A DNA stretch of 64,000 nucleotides from Arcuatula senhousia (GCA_963971305.1 OZ020307.1:16567501-16631500); one strand, 5' to 3'; positions 49,889 through 63,499 are shown, counted from the first letter of the stretch. Made by a program: numbers and translations. The notes: generated by a model from the sequence alone, not told the origin.

Positions 49889-50938
49889 CTACACAACTGA
49901 AAACGACACAGCATTATGATGAATATCAATATTAGGTCTATGGTGGACCATGGCTGTGGTAACGGATTGTTTATTTTGATGGTCCGGAGATGGAAGCATT
50001 CCCATGATACCATTATGTTTATATTGATGCGGTGGGGATTGCAAGCCACCGAGGGTGGGATTTGTAGACATATAAGAGTGTTTTGATATGTTAGTCAGTA
50101 ACGGTGTCATTTGTATAGGTCCAAAAGGATTTTGAGATTGGTATGACACAGGAACATGCGAGTCACTGAATTGGCGATATGGTGGTGGTGGCAATGACTG
50201 CATTGGCATATCTATCGAGTTCTTTGTTATGGTTGATATTGGCACAAAATTTAAATCTGTCTCGATTTCACTGATGTCTAACTCCTTTTGATTTTGTTTG
50301 TGTCGTGAATGTGTTGACCTTTTCTTTTGCATCGGATAGGAATGTCGACTAGAGTGTACTCTTTTCATTTGATCACAGTCATTTAACGAATTGTGAGCAC
50401 ATATGTGTTCCTTTTCACTACAGATAGGTTTAAATACTGGAGTATCCTTCTCATTTCCCGTACTGTTCTGTGCACTATGTATATACTGTCCTGACCTTGA
50501 ACTTCGAAAACCAGAGTCCTCAGAGTCTGTCGAGGCCTGTGAAATTGGCCGATCACACTCAAATTTGTACTGTGTCTCACTTAAATCGGACATGCCACTA
50601 TCATGGAATGTATTGTACATTGTTTTCGTCTCATTACCCGGCAGATCCGGACTCGCATCGAAAGCTTCGTTATGTTCTGCATAATCTCCAGAATGTATAG
50701 AGGAATTAGCTTTCCAGTATTTGTCCGATTCTATCAATTTGGCACTGTTATAATCATCCTTGTGAAATTTCTTTTTCGAAAACCTCCGATGAGGGTCATG
50801 TTTTTTAGTCATGATTTCTTTGCGGATTCTGTGCTTTCGTAAACAGAGTAAAAATATAACGAAAAGCACTAATGTTATCAAAGCAGGTATAATAATTCCA
50901 AGGTAGAATAAAAATCGTAGCGTCATGCTGTTTGTCAT
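49889..50938 (-). CDS. Single-pass membrane protein, 349 residues, with PPxY, DSGxxS and PDZ-ligand motifs
   Basis: I do not recognise the family. ATG at 50938 is preceded in frame by TAA 42-44 bases upstream, so the start is well bounded. Residues 8-32 form one hydrophobic segment followed by RKHRIRKE, which predicts a short outer N-terminus and a cytoplasmic tail of about 315 residues. The tail is hydrophilic, Ser/His/Gln-rich and probably disordered. It carries DSGFRS (141-146), an exact match to the beta-TrCP phosphodegron DSGxxS; LPPPPY (249-254), a PPxY ligand for WW domains such as Nedd4-type ligases; and the C-terminal FSVV, a class I PDZ ligand. The combination suggests a scaffolded adaptor or receptor-like protein with regulated ubiquitination; that is inference. 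The coding region is one exon. It lies convergent to the UTP6 exons and far from them. Confidence 0.85.
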   Translation of the reverse strand: MTNSMTLRFLFYLGIIIPALITLVLFVIFLLCLRKHRIRKEIMTKKHDPHRRFSKKKFHKDDYNSAKLIESDKYWKANSSIHSGDYAEHNEAFDASPDLPGNETKTMYNTFHDSGMSDLSETQYKFECDRPISQASTDSEDSGFRSSRSGQYIHSAQNSTGNEKDTPVFKPICSEKEHICAHNSLNDCDQMKRVHSSRHSYPMQKKRSTHSRHKQNQKELDISEIETDLNFVPISTITKNSIDMPMQSLPPPPYRQFSDSHVPVSYQSQNPFGPIQMTPLLTNISKHSYMSTNPTLGGLQSPPHQYKHNGIMGMLPSPDHQNKQSVTTAMVHHRPNIDIHHNAVSFSVV

Positions 50939-51042
50939 GGCTGATGCATTCTTGGGAAATGTTGTGACCAGACGTTATCCATTCCTTAAAGCATTTCACT
51001 GCTATACTTCTTCAGATCATCTTGTCATGTGTGCATTTTAAC
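50939..51042 (-). promoter_or_regulatory. 5' leader with five upstream AUGs, bounded by a splice acceptor
   Basis: On the minus strand the exon opens at 51042 after TTCTTTTTCAG. In the 104 nt before the main ATG there are five short upstream frames: ATGCACACATGA, ATGACAAGATGA, ATGATCTGA, ATGCTTTAA, and a longer one that starts at ATGGATAACG and ends in a TGA overlapping the main ATG. Such leaders usually reduce initiation at the main start and allow translational control; that effect is inferred here. Confidence 0.6.
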
Positions 51043-54000
51043 CTGAAAAAGAATTTGAAAATGAAGACTTGATAAAAATGACATAGTAAGGTTACAATAT
51101 AACATCATGTTTTATGAGTTTTGATGGATGGTTGACGGAAAATTAATGATGTTTTTTTTACCAGGTCCTCACCTTAAAATATGCAGACTGTTTTTTCTTA
51201 AATGTTATATAAGCAGAAATACATCACAGTGGAACTAAAGACAAATATCTAGAAAGGGCAAAGTTAAGTATGAAAAATGAACTGATGATGGATCCATTTA
51301 CAGGCAGGAATATGGTCGTCATTAGAAAATTTGTTTTGATGATGACATTTTTAAAAAAGATTCTTAAAGTCAAGAGGGTTTGGTTAATGTTTAGTTTTGA
51401 TTCTGCATATTTCCAGCATGAAATTTGTAAAAAACATTTTTTGCACGAAAACAACTTTTATTGGGATGGTTTAAGAAAACGAAGAGTCAAGATTATGCAG
51501 ATTTTGAACTTCACATTTTATGTATAGAGGTATTATATAATGACTAAACTATTTCAATTTAATATAAACTTGAATTGCTATAGGAGTCATTTTATGCTTA
51601 TCACATACTTCAAATTTCTATGGTTCATCATAATACTTTTGAAAAATAAGATTGTGATGAAAATTTGACATGATCCTAAACATTATATGAATGTGATATT
51701 TGCAGATTATGTGGTCGGATCATGTTCTCTTTTCAATCTCCAGAAGGATTTTATGAAATAAGAAATAGAAGTCTTAGGTGTAATGCATTATATGTCTCTA
51801 TTGAATTTATCTTGAATAATTTTCTGCTCCCTTCACATTATATTCTATTTAAATTTAACTTTTTTACGACATTTGAAATTAAAATATAAATGAAATCTAC
51901 AAGCCATTTTAACATCTCAATAACTTATGGATAGAAATTTATTCTTTAGATCACGCTGAAATTTGATAAATTGGTAAGGTCGCTTTTTCACTTTCATTGA
52001 TTTCCATCTACATTTATTTGAAAATATGTCATAAATGACAAAAATATTAATAATAAACCTGGGTTTTTTGTGTCCTTAAACCTTTGATAAATGTCCATTG
52101 TCAGATTTGGTATCATATTTCCAAGGGGAACCCACTGTGGCCAGAAATTGGATTATGGTGGGCCGGTCCAGATATATCTCAACAGGACCTATAATATGAT
52201 TTTACGGGCCATTTAACAAAAGGACAAAATTGTTTAAAAAACAACATGAACTCCCAACGTATCATTATCATCTCTATAATTTTATACAAATCTTGCTTTT
52301 TATCAGACTTGCATGGTTACCATTGTTTAATTGACCAAATTACCCACTGAAAAAATTGAAAGCCAGTTTTGGGTGAAAACAATATGTAAAATTGATATTT
52401 TCCACCATTCGTAATGAAGCTTGAAAATTTAAAAACAGTTTTCACAAAAAAAGTCAGGTGAAGTTAGTGCAAGGCATGTAGCTAATAGAAAAATGCACTC
52501 ATTATTTAAAAAAATATTTATGATGTTTTAAACTTGTACACTGTATAATTTAAAAAAAATATATTGACGTTTCTACTTGCATGTCACCATATTTTTTAGC
52601 TGAACAGGTGGTTTTAAACAATTACTGACATTTTTGTGGTCAATTAAAATTGTACTGTCTTCAAATTTCGCTCTTAGATCTAATTGTACTTTAAAAATTT
52701 AATTAAGAAACTATAGAAAAGACTATATAATTGATAAAATTGAATCAGTTTTTTGTTGTTACTTAATTGTTGTTGAAAATTTACTTGCAAATTGTCCATT
52801 TTGAGTAATTATGAGTATTCAATTACAGTTTCTTCCAAAATTTCCTTAATTAGATTTTAAAAAGTACCGATTTAATTCTGCTAAAAGAATGAGAATTTTT
52901 ATTATGTTCTGTAAACCTATAACCAATTCGGTATACTGTGTGCTTTAATAAAATAACAAATAAAATTATTTTATTAAAAAAGGGGGATTTTTTTTATAAG
53001 AAAAAGGTTGGTCATTGTTTTAGTATATTTCCATTTATATTATATTGTTCTGTAGTCTTCTAAGAAATACTATGTATGCAAATGAAGCTTTTATTTTACA
53101 AAACATAATTGAAAAAAATACCATTATGATCAAGTTTTTGTATGATTTTTTTCTATAAATTTTATATCAAAAGATACTTGGAAAAAAATTATATTGTAGC
53201 AAAATCATAATATATATCTTGCCTCTTCTTATATAAAAATCTTTTACTTTTTATTGAAAAATTTATAATTCATATTGAATTATACCTAATTGTATAGGAG
53301 CAGTAAATGGGGACATTCGTTTCAGAGAAAATTGGACTATACAAATATTCAGACTTAGTTAAGAAATTCTGCGGACCATCAATTTGTACTTCTTTGTCAA
53401 GTTACATTAGAGTTTTTATTCAATTTTGAGGCTGTTATTATAATTTTGCATGCCTGATGGGTTCCCTATATGAAGACCAATATGGACTTAACGAATATAA
53501 CCAGGGCAATTAAACACACCAAATTGATTTTTTACTTCGCACAAAGCTTTGTTGATTTTTTACTAAAAAGATAGAATTAAATGATTTTCTTGTGTTTGTA
53601 CAACATATTTTTCTGGAATTTAATACATTCTTTTAATTTCATAATTACTTTTCGCCAGCAGCAAATCGCAAGATTTCTAAAGGATTGGTTTTATTTGAAA
53701 CTGAAAACAGCGGGCTTTTGTAATAATAATTGATAAGTAATTTCTACTTAACCAGTGAAGCCGCAATTAGGGCTTATGGTTTGTGGTTACATTGTCATCA
53801 TTGTGGGTTGAGAAAAAGAAATGGTTTAGCTACCAATTCATCCAAGGACATTCTATGATTTTTATTGCTCTCGATGAAAATAGATATTGTCTGTTTTTTT
53901 AAAGTAGTTGAAGAATCAGTCATATTTCTTAACAGTACATTACAATACTTCTTGTGGTTTCCAAAGTAGACATTTTGATTCCAAGCATTGTCTGTCATTT

Positions 54001-57000
54001 AGTTTTATGTTCATAAGAATTGAAGACTCCACATATAATCCATATTTTAGTTTTTGAACAAGATAGATATAAAACTTAAAGAAATTTCCCTAAAAAATCT
54101 GTATAGCAAGGTTTTCAAGACAGGCTTGGAATTTCAGGAATTTTAAAACAAAAACAATTATGGGCTCCGTTTAAGACGGGAATCTATTAGACCACCAAAG
54201 CTAAATAAAGATATACTTTATCAATTTACAAAATTATTGTTTTGAATAGCCCCTGACAAAAGGTTTGAGTTTCTAAATTGAATGATCACGTCCATTTAAC
54301 ATACTTTATCAGTCCATCTCAGACACCTAAACCTTTTAAACATAGAGGTGCAAGATAGACAAACAATCAAATTCCACCTGTTTTACCTGTAAAAATTTAA
54401 TTTAACCCTACCTGTTAGAGCAAATTTTATAGATTCCTTTCAAAATGAATTATTTTCTTCATTCACTCTTAAGAAATATTCCTTTTTAACTTTGTTTTAT
54501 AAAAAATAAATCCAAATATCTTTGTTTTATCATCAGTATGAATGTTAGAGTACGTTAGTCCATGCCGATATCAGTTTAACAATAACCCTGTATAACACTC
54601 TCCATATAGTAAGACAGGTATCGGAAAAATGAACCAAAGTCTTTACATGTTACGGTTGAAAGGTCACCAACGGTGTTATAATGTCTAGGCTGTCGAATTA
54701 GTTTACCTGTGTTAGTTTAAGCAATCCATCTTGTATACACCTTTCATATTATAATATTGTCCCAGGTTTTTTCAATGCAAGTTTATCCCGCTGTGTTAAT
54801 GTTTAAAAAGTTTCAGATCGACCTTAACCAGTCAGCTATATTTTTCAATCACTTAAATAGACAAAAACTTGTAGGATTTCTATATAAACGTACATCTAAT
54901 CCTATATTTGATTAATATTTTATCTTGATTAATAGAATTTTGAAAATTGAAATTGAGACGACTCTTATATACGTCTGTCTTTTGATTCAAGTCTTATTTA
55001 TAGCACTTGGAAATATTGTAGGATTAGTCCGGTGATTATATTCATTGTTTAGTTTGTCCTGTGGGCTCATATAAACTTTGACCTAGATGTCCAATTTATC
55101 TAGTGTTTATCTAATTATCACAGTCTTATTTTACCCTTAGGTCTTACATATTAAACATCCAATATAACTTTAGTAATTTTTTTTTTCATTTTACATATAA
55201 AATTTCAGACCATAAATATTATGTCCATGGGTCAATATGTAGTCAGGGGATTATAACCTTAGCCAGACATATGTTTTGACAGCCAATGACCAGAGAAGGG
55301 TATCAGGACGACAACACTTTGACTAAACAATAACACTGATTCTGTAGGGCTTTTGACACATTTCCTATAATGGTAAAATAACAAAAAATACTTGTTTGGA
55401 AACTTTTATTCCCTAGGTCAATATAGGCCATTTAGAGTTCAATTTTTTTTCACAGACTATCCATAAAAGTCTTCTAAATTGTTACGTTCAATTAGGCGTA
55501 ATTTTTACCTTATTTGTTTAAGTTGTCGACTTTATTGATGATTTTCCAAATATTATGATTGGGACCTTTTATAGAAAAATTTTAGGCATTACTTTTGAGA
55601 ACAAAGAAATCAGCATGTCTGTTATCTTTTGTTACTAGCTACCTGGGAAAGGTACATATAAATCTCTTTTCTCGGCGTGTTTTGATGTCATTTTCAATTT
55701 AATCGATTGAAATTTTATTTGCATATAACTTAGGTTCGATACTTAGGAGTCTTTATTTTGCCAATCATCGTACCAATGCCAAAAGGTGGAAAGAAAGGAA
55801 ATAATTTATAGTCTTATGTTTGTTCACAATAATATAAATTTGACTTCTAGTGGTGAAACTGTTTGTCAAAGTCTTAAATGAAATAATCAGCTACCCCCAG
55901 AATGGACAAATATTGGTACATAATTTAATCAATTTTTTTTTAATCTTAAAAAATGCCCCCAAATTTTGTTTCTGTTCATTCAGAAAATAAAGAACTCTTT
56001 GATAATGCTAGTTTAATTTGGACATTGGTTTTTTTATCAAACACCAAAAAAACAGTTTTATGTATTTTGAATTAGAATAAAAATATTTTTTGTCGAATAT
56101 GAAACTTGCCTTAACATGAATATGAAATGTTTGACCACAATTTGCTACTAGTTGCTAATGTTATTTTATCTTAAGTTTATTTGAAATATTTCAAGATGAG
56201 TTATGAGATTATAAGACATTTTATCCTTTAATTCATCCAGCCAAGCTTGTTAGACTGGAATTAAAAGGTAAATCATATTTACTTAATAATTTTCCAATCC
56301 AGTAAATTTTTCGTCTGAATTTGACCTGAAAAGGACAGCATTAATCAGATTAACCTTTGTCCATATGACCTTTGACTTCTGACAGCTGCGATCCTAATCA
56401 GCGCAAGTTCAATGCATTTGCATTATGGTCCGTGTTTAGAAAACTAATAAGGATCAACTGTAAATTTACGAATGAACTAACAATGAAAAGACGGTTGATC
56501 GATAAATTATCATGTTTAAGGAGAAAGAAATCCACCCGCCAATTTACGAACAATAATTTTAAGATTCAGCCATGTCATTCCGGGTGAGACCGGCAAAGGG
56601 TATCATTTGGTTTAAAGTGAGAGTCTATAATTAGCATGGGGGACTACCTAAGTTTAGGCTGTTAACTGATAATTATGGAAATAAAGTTGTAACAGGGTCC
56701 TGGTCGAGGAGAATTTGTCCATTATGATTTGTTACTTATCTGATGGGATGGGTATCAAGCAACAAAACAGGCAAATTCAGTGAAAGTACAAGTTTATTAT
56801 TAAAAGGCATATGAAGAATTATCTGTGAAATGAATTTATTACTTTATTACTTAATTGTGATTTTTCAGATATATGATTGTGTTTATTTGTTGTAAAAAAA
56901 TATAAAACAAAAGAGTTACAAGTTTTCATTTCATCTGACATACTGAATCTTTCCTTCCTTGTTATATTTTAAAATGGAGATTGTGTCATGAACAGTTATT

Positions 57001-57076
57001 CCACATATTATATTTGATACAGTAAAGTTTTTGGATTTTTTTGGAACTTTTTGAAAAAAAAGTATATTAACCGTAC
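51043..57076 (-). other. Probable 5' UTR intron of the membrane-protein gene, otherwise empty
   Basis: Very AT-rich, with no supported coding exon on either strand. If the exon at 57077-57144 belongs to the same transcript, this whole span is its intron. Confidence 0.4.
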
Positions 57077-57144
57077 CTCTGTTTTGTGTGAGCTGAAGGT
57101 TGAAGGGCAGACCTCTCAATTGGTGTCTGTCTCACTTTCTGGGT
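57077..57144 (-). other. Candidate upstream leader exon
   Basis: A 68 nt block on the minus strand sits between acceptor TTTATTTTACAG and donor AGAG|GTACGG, with higher GC than its surroundings. Joined to the exon at 51042 it does not give an open frame into the ATG, so it would be untranslated leader. Alternatively it belongs to another transcript or is a chance pair of splice sites. Confidence 0.35.
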
Positions 57145-59399
57145 CTGTAAAATAAATTAAAATTATCAAATATGGAAAAAAATAATATTTGACATTATGT
57201 TTTTTTCTTGATGTAGTATTTGTATGACCCTAAAAATTAGGTTGTGATTATAAAGGTCCAGACTTAAACCTCTGTGATTAAAATTTGACATTTTAAATTC
57301 AGATAGAGAAATTACTCCATGTTTTTATTTGGAAGATTAGCCACTAAATTGATCTTTATGGATCGGCAATGAATAGTTATAAGTCAGACTTTCAAATCAG
57401 CTTATTGGGCTTTTTTTTAATTAGTACTTAGGAAATAAAGCTGTTTATCAGTGTTGAAAGACCAGATTTATACATGGAAGAATGATAAGAGAATTACAAC
57501 TGTTTTTTCGATAATTAGAAATATTGGAAATTTGATAGCGGCTTCATTTTTATCTTTGTCTCCGAGTATTGGTTGTTAATTCGGAACATGATTCTTTTTG
57601 TGTTTAAAATGTACAGGTGTTTGCTATACTCTTGGGTAGAATTCTACTTTTAAAGATAGCATTGAAGAATTTTAATGTTTTTATTTATTCAGCAATTACC
57701 AAGATCAATGACTGCAAAAATTATATATTTTTCCAATTATGTTCTTTTTTTTTATTTATCAAAAACCACATTCTTAAAACTTATTTATTTACACCGTATT
57801 GGGAAACAAAGTTCATGTTTATCCAATATTCAGATTGGAACTTCGCCTCAAAGGTTTGAGTGCCATTGAGCCTTACTTTCAAAGCCCATAAATTGTACAG
57901 GTTCATTCAACTCATTTTAAAAGGACCAAATCCCTAACTGATAAGTTTGAGGATAGTTATCAGCATTTATAATCCTTTCCTAGTTATATTACATTTATCA
58001 TGGGCCAGTAATATAGATAGCCCCCTGCCGTTTCTGCCGTGAAATTAGTTCAAAGTATTTTCATCCCAGTTGTTATCTTTATAAGGCTCCCATTATCAGC
58101 CTTAGGTACGCTATCAATTCTGTCGGCCCTAAACAAAACAAACCTACTTATCGCTGTAGATACCCAAATCAGGCTATTGTGTGATATCTCGTCAATTCTA
58201 TTATTTGAACAATACGTAAATATTTACGTATGGTCAAGAGGTCTTTGTGTCCCTCGGAAGCAATTACGGTAATTATCATGGACTCTTCACAGTAACGATG
58301 GAGTACCGTGTTGGAAAATCCTCCTGCATTATCTGTAAATTACGTTTAATTTGGCCAGGTAGTGTTAAGCAAGGTGTGCTGGGAAAGATGAATTGAAATA
58401 GAAACAGTTAGGTTTGGTATCTGGGAGGGTCTTACGAAAAAGTTTACAACTGATCATTGTGCTGTAGCCTGAAGTGCATAACTGATGCAACATAAAAAAA
58501 ATGAAAAATGTAATGATCCTGCACACATCAACTACAGCATTCTGACATTTTTATGTTCATTTAATAATGAAACATGTCAGTGTGATCTAGAAGTTTGGTT
58601 AACAGCTTGAGCAAAATGGGACAGTTGTTTGGCTCTGTTTAGTTTCATTTGGCTGGGTCATACATGTATTTATCAAAGGTCATCTTAACATGGCCTTTGA
58701 AACCATCAAATATCTATGGAAACATTATAAAAATTGTAACAAATTTAATATCACATTCCCACAGTATATATTATCTTAATCTCATATAAAGTAAAAAGCC
58801 CCATATGGATGGTGTACTCTATGGCCCCAGAAATAATTAACCTAGGGCAATATTTACTGATTCCTATCGAAACAAGTATCCATGAATAGTTTATGATAGG
58901 AAATCCATGGTTTTATGAGCGTTTAACTAATAACTGATTTTTTCGTCAGATAGTCGGCTTCAGGGTGGAAAACCTGTTAGACACTCGGGTTTTGTCAGTT
59001 ATGAATAATGAATATTCTGCTCCTGCTAATAAGTTTGGTTTGGGTATATACTCATATGTTATTCTGACAGTAACATTCCCTTATGTAACTTGGCTGGTTA
59101 CCTTACATGAAAATGTCAATTGTTATTACGGTACTAATTGGTCTGTTTAAGTTTAGTCAATATTTCTGTATAATTGGGAGCTAGAAATACTTTGATGGGT
59201 TCAGTCAACATGCAATAAATATTTGGCCCACACATGTACCGGTATGTGGTCATGACATACTGTATGTCCGTTTGTCTGTTATACCTAGGCTAAGATTGCC
59301 TCAGTTAGCAATTGCAATAACCTGACCATCCCTTTTTTGAATAAACTAAGTTTTTGTTAAACATTGAATTAAAAACGAAAGAATATGAAATATATGAAT
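57145..59399. other. No gene supported
   Basis: The block at 58020-58270 is less AT-rich and contains a 77-codon plus-strand frame, but it has no motif or splice context. Confidence 0.35.
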
Positions 59400-59533
59400 A
59401 TGAAAGAATAACAAGAATATGCCCTAAAAGCATAATGCCCCATCTCACAACATTTGTGCCGGATGGATTGATGAACAGACAGACAGAAGGACCCAAACAC
59501 TTTTTGCCCCGCTACTTTCGTAGATGGGGCATA
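59400..59533 (-). mobile_element. Short GCCCCAT-type repeat, inverted
   Basis: On the minus strand it opens TATATGCCCCATCTACGAAAG with CTTCTGTCTGTCTGTTC and closes GTTGTGAGATGGGGCAT. GCCCCATCT and AGATGGGGC are inverse ends. It follows the same plan as the other short repeats but without an internal array. Confidence 0.5.
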
Positions 59534-60706
59534 TAAATAAATACTGTACTGCCCTAAACAGGGCCCAGCCATATAAGTTTGTTAAGTTCAGATATAATGT
59601 GTACAGATGGTCTGTCAGGGTGGTGTATTTAATCTTTATTATCATGTAAAACATTATGATAAATCAAAGGGGTGGAACTCATATCTTTTGCTTAAAAAAG
59701 TATCATTTTCTTAATTTATGGCAAGATACCTAACATTAATTACAACTTAAAGCAGGTAACATTTAAAACTTTAATTTTTTGTCTCTAAATAGTTTCTAAA
59801 ACATTGTCAGAGTACCGGTATAACATTTTGATATTACATTTCATTGAAGGGTAAATTCTTTCTTTAGGTTGAGTTTATTACACTGCAAAGACCCACATCT
59901 ATTATACCAAAAGGAGTCCTAGGTTTTCTGAAATATGTGAAATTTGACCTTAGAAACATTTAGGTTTTGTATCTAATTATAGAGATGACAACATACATGT
60001 AAAGTGAGGACATTTACATTGTAATATGATATTACTTGCTCCTTGTTTTCTTAAAACAAACAATTTTTGGTCTGTCTGTCTGTCCCTCTATTGAACTGTC
60101 TCAAAACTTTGTCTCCCATACCATAATGCACTTATCACTTTCCTATATTATGGGTCCTTTTGACTGCAACATTTATTTAAAGGGGGGGGGGCATTTTGAT
60201 ATATGTGTGGACTTTTTATGTTTGATAAAGTTTTTAGAATATTTTTATACATGTTGAGTTTAGAGAGTACCTTGAGTGCAATGCTTGGTTGTGTGACTAA
60301 CCAAAAACTAATGTCCACTCATCCTGCTTCTATAGAACTCAGTGATGACTGTTTCCTCTATCTGATGCCAGCATCAGCATACTTTAATCACCCTTTTAAT
60401 ACATCATGTATGATCTAATATTCTTACAATTTACATTCTTCTCATTTTGATAGTACAGACATATGCTAAGAGTCTTGTGTATTGCCTCTTTGAATAATGG
60501 ATCCTGACATGTTCATTCAATTTGATTCTCTTTTTAACATGAGATGAAGATGCTATACCATGGTAATCAATTGCCTCTGACAGTCTTTTCACTTTTTAAG
60601 GGTGATTGATTAAGAAATAAAAAGTTGGACTTGGTCATGTATCAGTTAGCATTATGTTATTGACTGTAAGGTCAATCAATGCCTTATGTTTTACCAATAT
60701 TTGAAA

Positions 60707-60956
60707 AAAAGTTTTTAGTCACCACATGCCAGTGTCTGTCTGTCTGTCTGTCTGTCTGTCGGTCACACTTTTTTCATAACTATTTTCTCAGCAACTATTT
60801 ATCATAGGCTTTTGATATTTGGTATGCAGCATCAGGTAGGGGGCCCATATGGAAGGATTCATTTTCAGATCTGTTGCTCATCTACTTCCTGTTAAACCAG
60901 CCGATTTATATTTTCCCCACTCAACGGGCAGGGGACCTAGAATCTGTTCTTGTTAT
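60707..60956 (+). mobile_element. TTTTTAGTCACC-type repeat with TCTG microsatellite
   Basis: Starts TTTTTAGTCACCACATGCC, then about seven GTCT units, then CTCAGCAACTATTTATCATAG and ATTTGGTATGCAGCATCA, ending in CCCCACTCAACGGGCAGGGG and TCTTGTTA. The TTTTTAG start and TCTTGTTA end match the AGCTCACC-type elements. Related fragments lie near 8080 and 63600. Confidence 0.55.
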
Positions 60957-62790
60957 GACATAAATATTAACTACGTATATCTTATAAAACTTGGTTCTTA
61001 ATGACCAGACCAGTAGAATTCAATTTTAATTTTATGGGATTTATACTTACACTGGCTTGGGGTCCTGAATCTGCCATTTAAGAAAGGGCCAGTAGATTTT
61101 TGTCAAATTTATATTGAATTCTGTAACAGGACCAGTAAGAATATCAGGATTCAGGGTCAAATATCATCAAGCTGTCTCAAAACTTTTATCCTAAAAACTT
61201 TTATTAATTTTTTATACGGTTAGTAAATAAGGAATACTTGATCATATTTTGGTCATGATGACATACATCTATTCTGAAAAAAAACCTCATTTCTTCCTAC
61301 CAGAAATGATTTAATCTTTTATAAACTTACATGTGAGAACTAGAATAATATCTCGGGGACAAATACAGAATTTGTGTACTTCCTTTGACCTCTCACGCCT
61401 TCTCTGGTGTGAAATCTTGTTTTAAACCAAAGCCTCGGGACGTACAATGTTTATATCTTGGATTATAAAAATGAAAAATTTTTCTTTACATCAAAATTAA
61501 ATTTGCCGAAATCTTATAAAATTATGTTATTTGCATTTCTTCTGCTCAAGTTAACAATTAGTTTTATAGATCTAGAAAAGATTTGTTGGAATTTCATTTC
61601 ATTTATTCAAAAGTCGGCCAGTAAAAATATTTCGGGAGAAATTTCGTGATTGTATTTTAACAGTAATATGATAACTGTTGTCCCTGGGGAGAAATAAATA
61701 TTTAATAATGGAAATTATGTAATAAATAAAAAGATGTAATTTTCACCTTTTAAGTTATCAGAAATAAATTACAGGGGTATCCAGAAGGGAAATGGTAAAG
61801 AGAAATATACTTTAGGGGTATCCAGAAGGAAAATATAAACTATTTGAAGTTTTAAGTATATTACATTTAATGTAACAGTCAAGTTTTTTTTAGCATAATT
61901 AACATTTTCCTTTCATTATTATGTTGCTTTCTAATTTTTACGTTTAAAGAGAAGAAAATGAATTGATTTGAATTGACTTTAGAATTTTTTTATATAAATA
62001 TTTTGAATATCATGGGCACCCATTAAACACCTCACCCATTAAAAGGTACAGCATTATTAATAAAAACATCATAACACCAATGTACCCCATTCAGTGAGAC
62101 TGATTGCAAAAAGTAAATGAAATTATGTGTCAAGAAGTGTCATTAAGGGGTAGATAGGAATCGTTATTGTCAATTTAATGTGTATTGAGACATTTTTACG
62201 AGGGCTTGCTTTATCACCTGTATTAGGTAAAACACAATTTTGTACTTCAGACATGCAATAAAAATGAAGAGTTTGAATTAATTATTTTATAAAATTTATA
62301 ACCCATCAATTTAAAAGCTTTTAAAATACAAGTATATTAATTTGAAAATGAAAATAAATCTATAATTACATGTATATAAATTTAAGAGTGGTTATGAAAT
62401 TTTAACAAAATAGAATAAAAAAAATTATGTCTTGAAATGTTGAATGTTTTTGCATTCATTACCATGGCTTATTCTTACCTGTCAAATTATTACAGTTTTG
62501 ATGTATCACAAGTTAAATACCGAAAATCATTGAACATCAACACAAATTTTAGTTGTAATCCATCAACTCAGAAGATCTCCAAGTGCAAACAAGGTTTTAA
62601 ACTTGGTATATTCCTTATACAATAGACATTAACTAATGTTCATCAGTTACAAAAATCGGATAGAGATCCTTGGTCTTTGTTAAGTACTTAAGGTGAAAAG
62701 ATTACTATTTAGACCCAAAGATGTTTATTAATCACTTCTGAACTGTGTATAACTACAACAACAATTCACAGGTCTTTGATTAAAATTTTC
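60957..62790. other. No gene seen
   Basis: AT-rich. The phrase AGGGGTATCCAGAAGG is repeated at about 61773 and 61815. Nothing else is supported. Confidence 0.4.
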
Positions 62791-62807
62791 ATGTCAATCA
62801 TACCTCG

Positions 62808-62900
62808 AAGCTCCGCCCACATACTCATCACAGCCAATCAGGTGTGTCTAATTACTTACCTGGTCTAACATTAATGTGATCAATTCCTTTGATCTTTGAA
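62808..62900. promoter_or_regulatory. Promoter- or enhancer-like cluster: GC box, CCAAT, TCF-like site
   Basis: In an AT-rich stretch, CTCCGCCCAC is followed 20 bp later by CAGCCAATCAGG (a good NF-Y site), then CCTTTGATCTTTG (TCF/LEF-like). On the minus strand CCAG|GTAAGT is an ideal splice donor within the same 90 bp. The target gene is not visible. Confidence 0.3.
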
Positions 62901-63499
62901 ATATGTTAAGACTAGTCTATAAGATATCTAATGTAGGAAATTAAACATTAATTTATGAATATTGAATTTTTTCTTCATATATTGTTTTTGGGTACAGATA
63001 CACCTGTAAATATTTGAAAAGTACAGAGGCATTTGTTCATTTGATATAGATATTGATTTAAATTTATATATAATTTTACAACATTGAAGGTGTTGATAAA
63101 AAGACTGTCTGCATGTCTGTGGATGAAATGTTCTGAGTTTTTTCATAGGCTCAGAAGTATATGTTTGGTGATTATGCAATTATGTGTTCTATTTAATTAT
63201 AATATGGCCTGTGCTTCTTCTGTTTCAGTGGTAAAATATAGAAGTTTTCAGAGTGGCCAAAAATGTCTAAGGACATCTTGTTTTATTTTGTTTCCGAACA
63301 AACTTTACTGTCAAACTGCAGGTTGTGGCTTGCCTGGCATGCTGGTCCTAAATCTGCTTTTGTATATTTCCAAGCTTCACATATGTCTTTCTGCTTTAAG
63401 CACTGGAGGAATGCTTAGTGTTGCTGGATTTAAGCCTCCTGCCAATTAGGAACCTTTGAATTGACCTAGGCTAAAGAAAATTAGTTTTCTGGATCATTA

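Noticed and set aside
56372..56587. Basic 71-codon plus-strand frame
   Set aside because: No motif, no splice context and no start context. It may be conserved non-coding DNA, but nothing in the sequence proves it.
58039..58272. 77-codon hydrophobic frame in a less AT-rich block
   Set aside because: No recognisable protein features or exon borders.
63084..63449. 121-codon plus-strand frame near the right edge
   Set aside because: The composition is Cys/Leu-rich without a domain, and it begins in low-complexity sequence. It could be chance.
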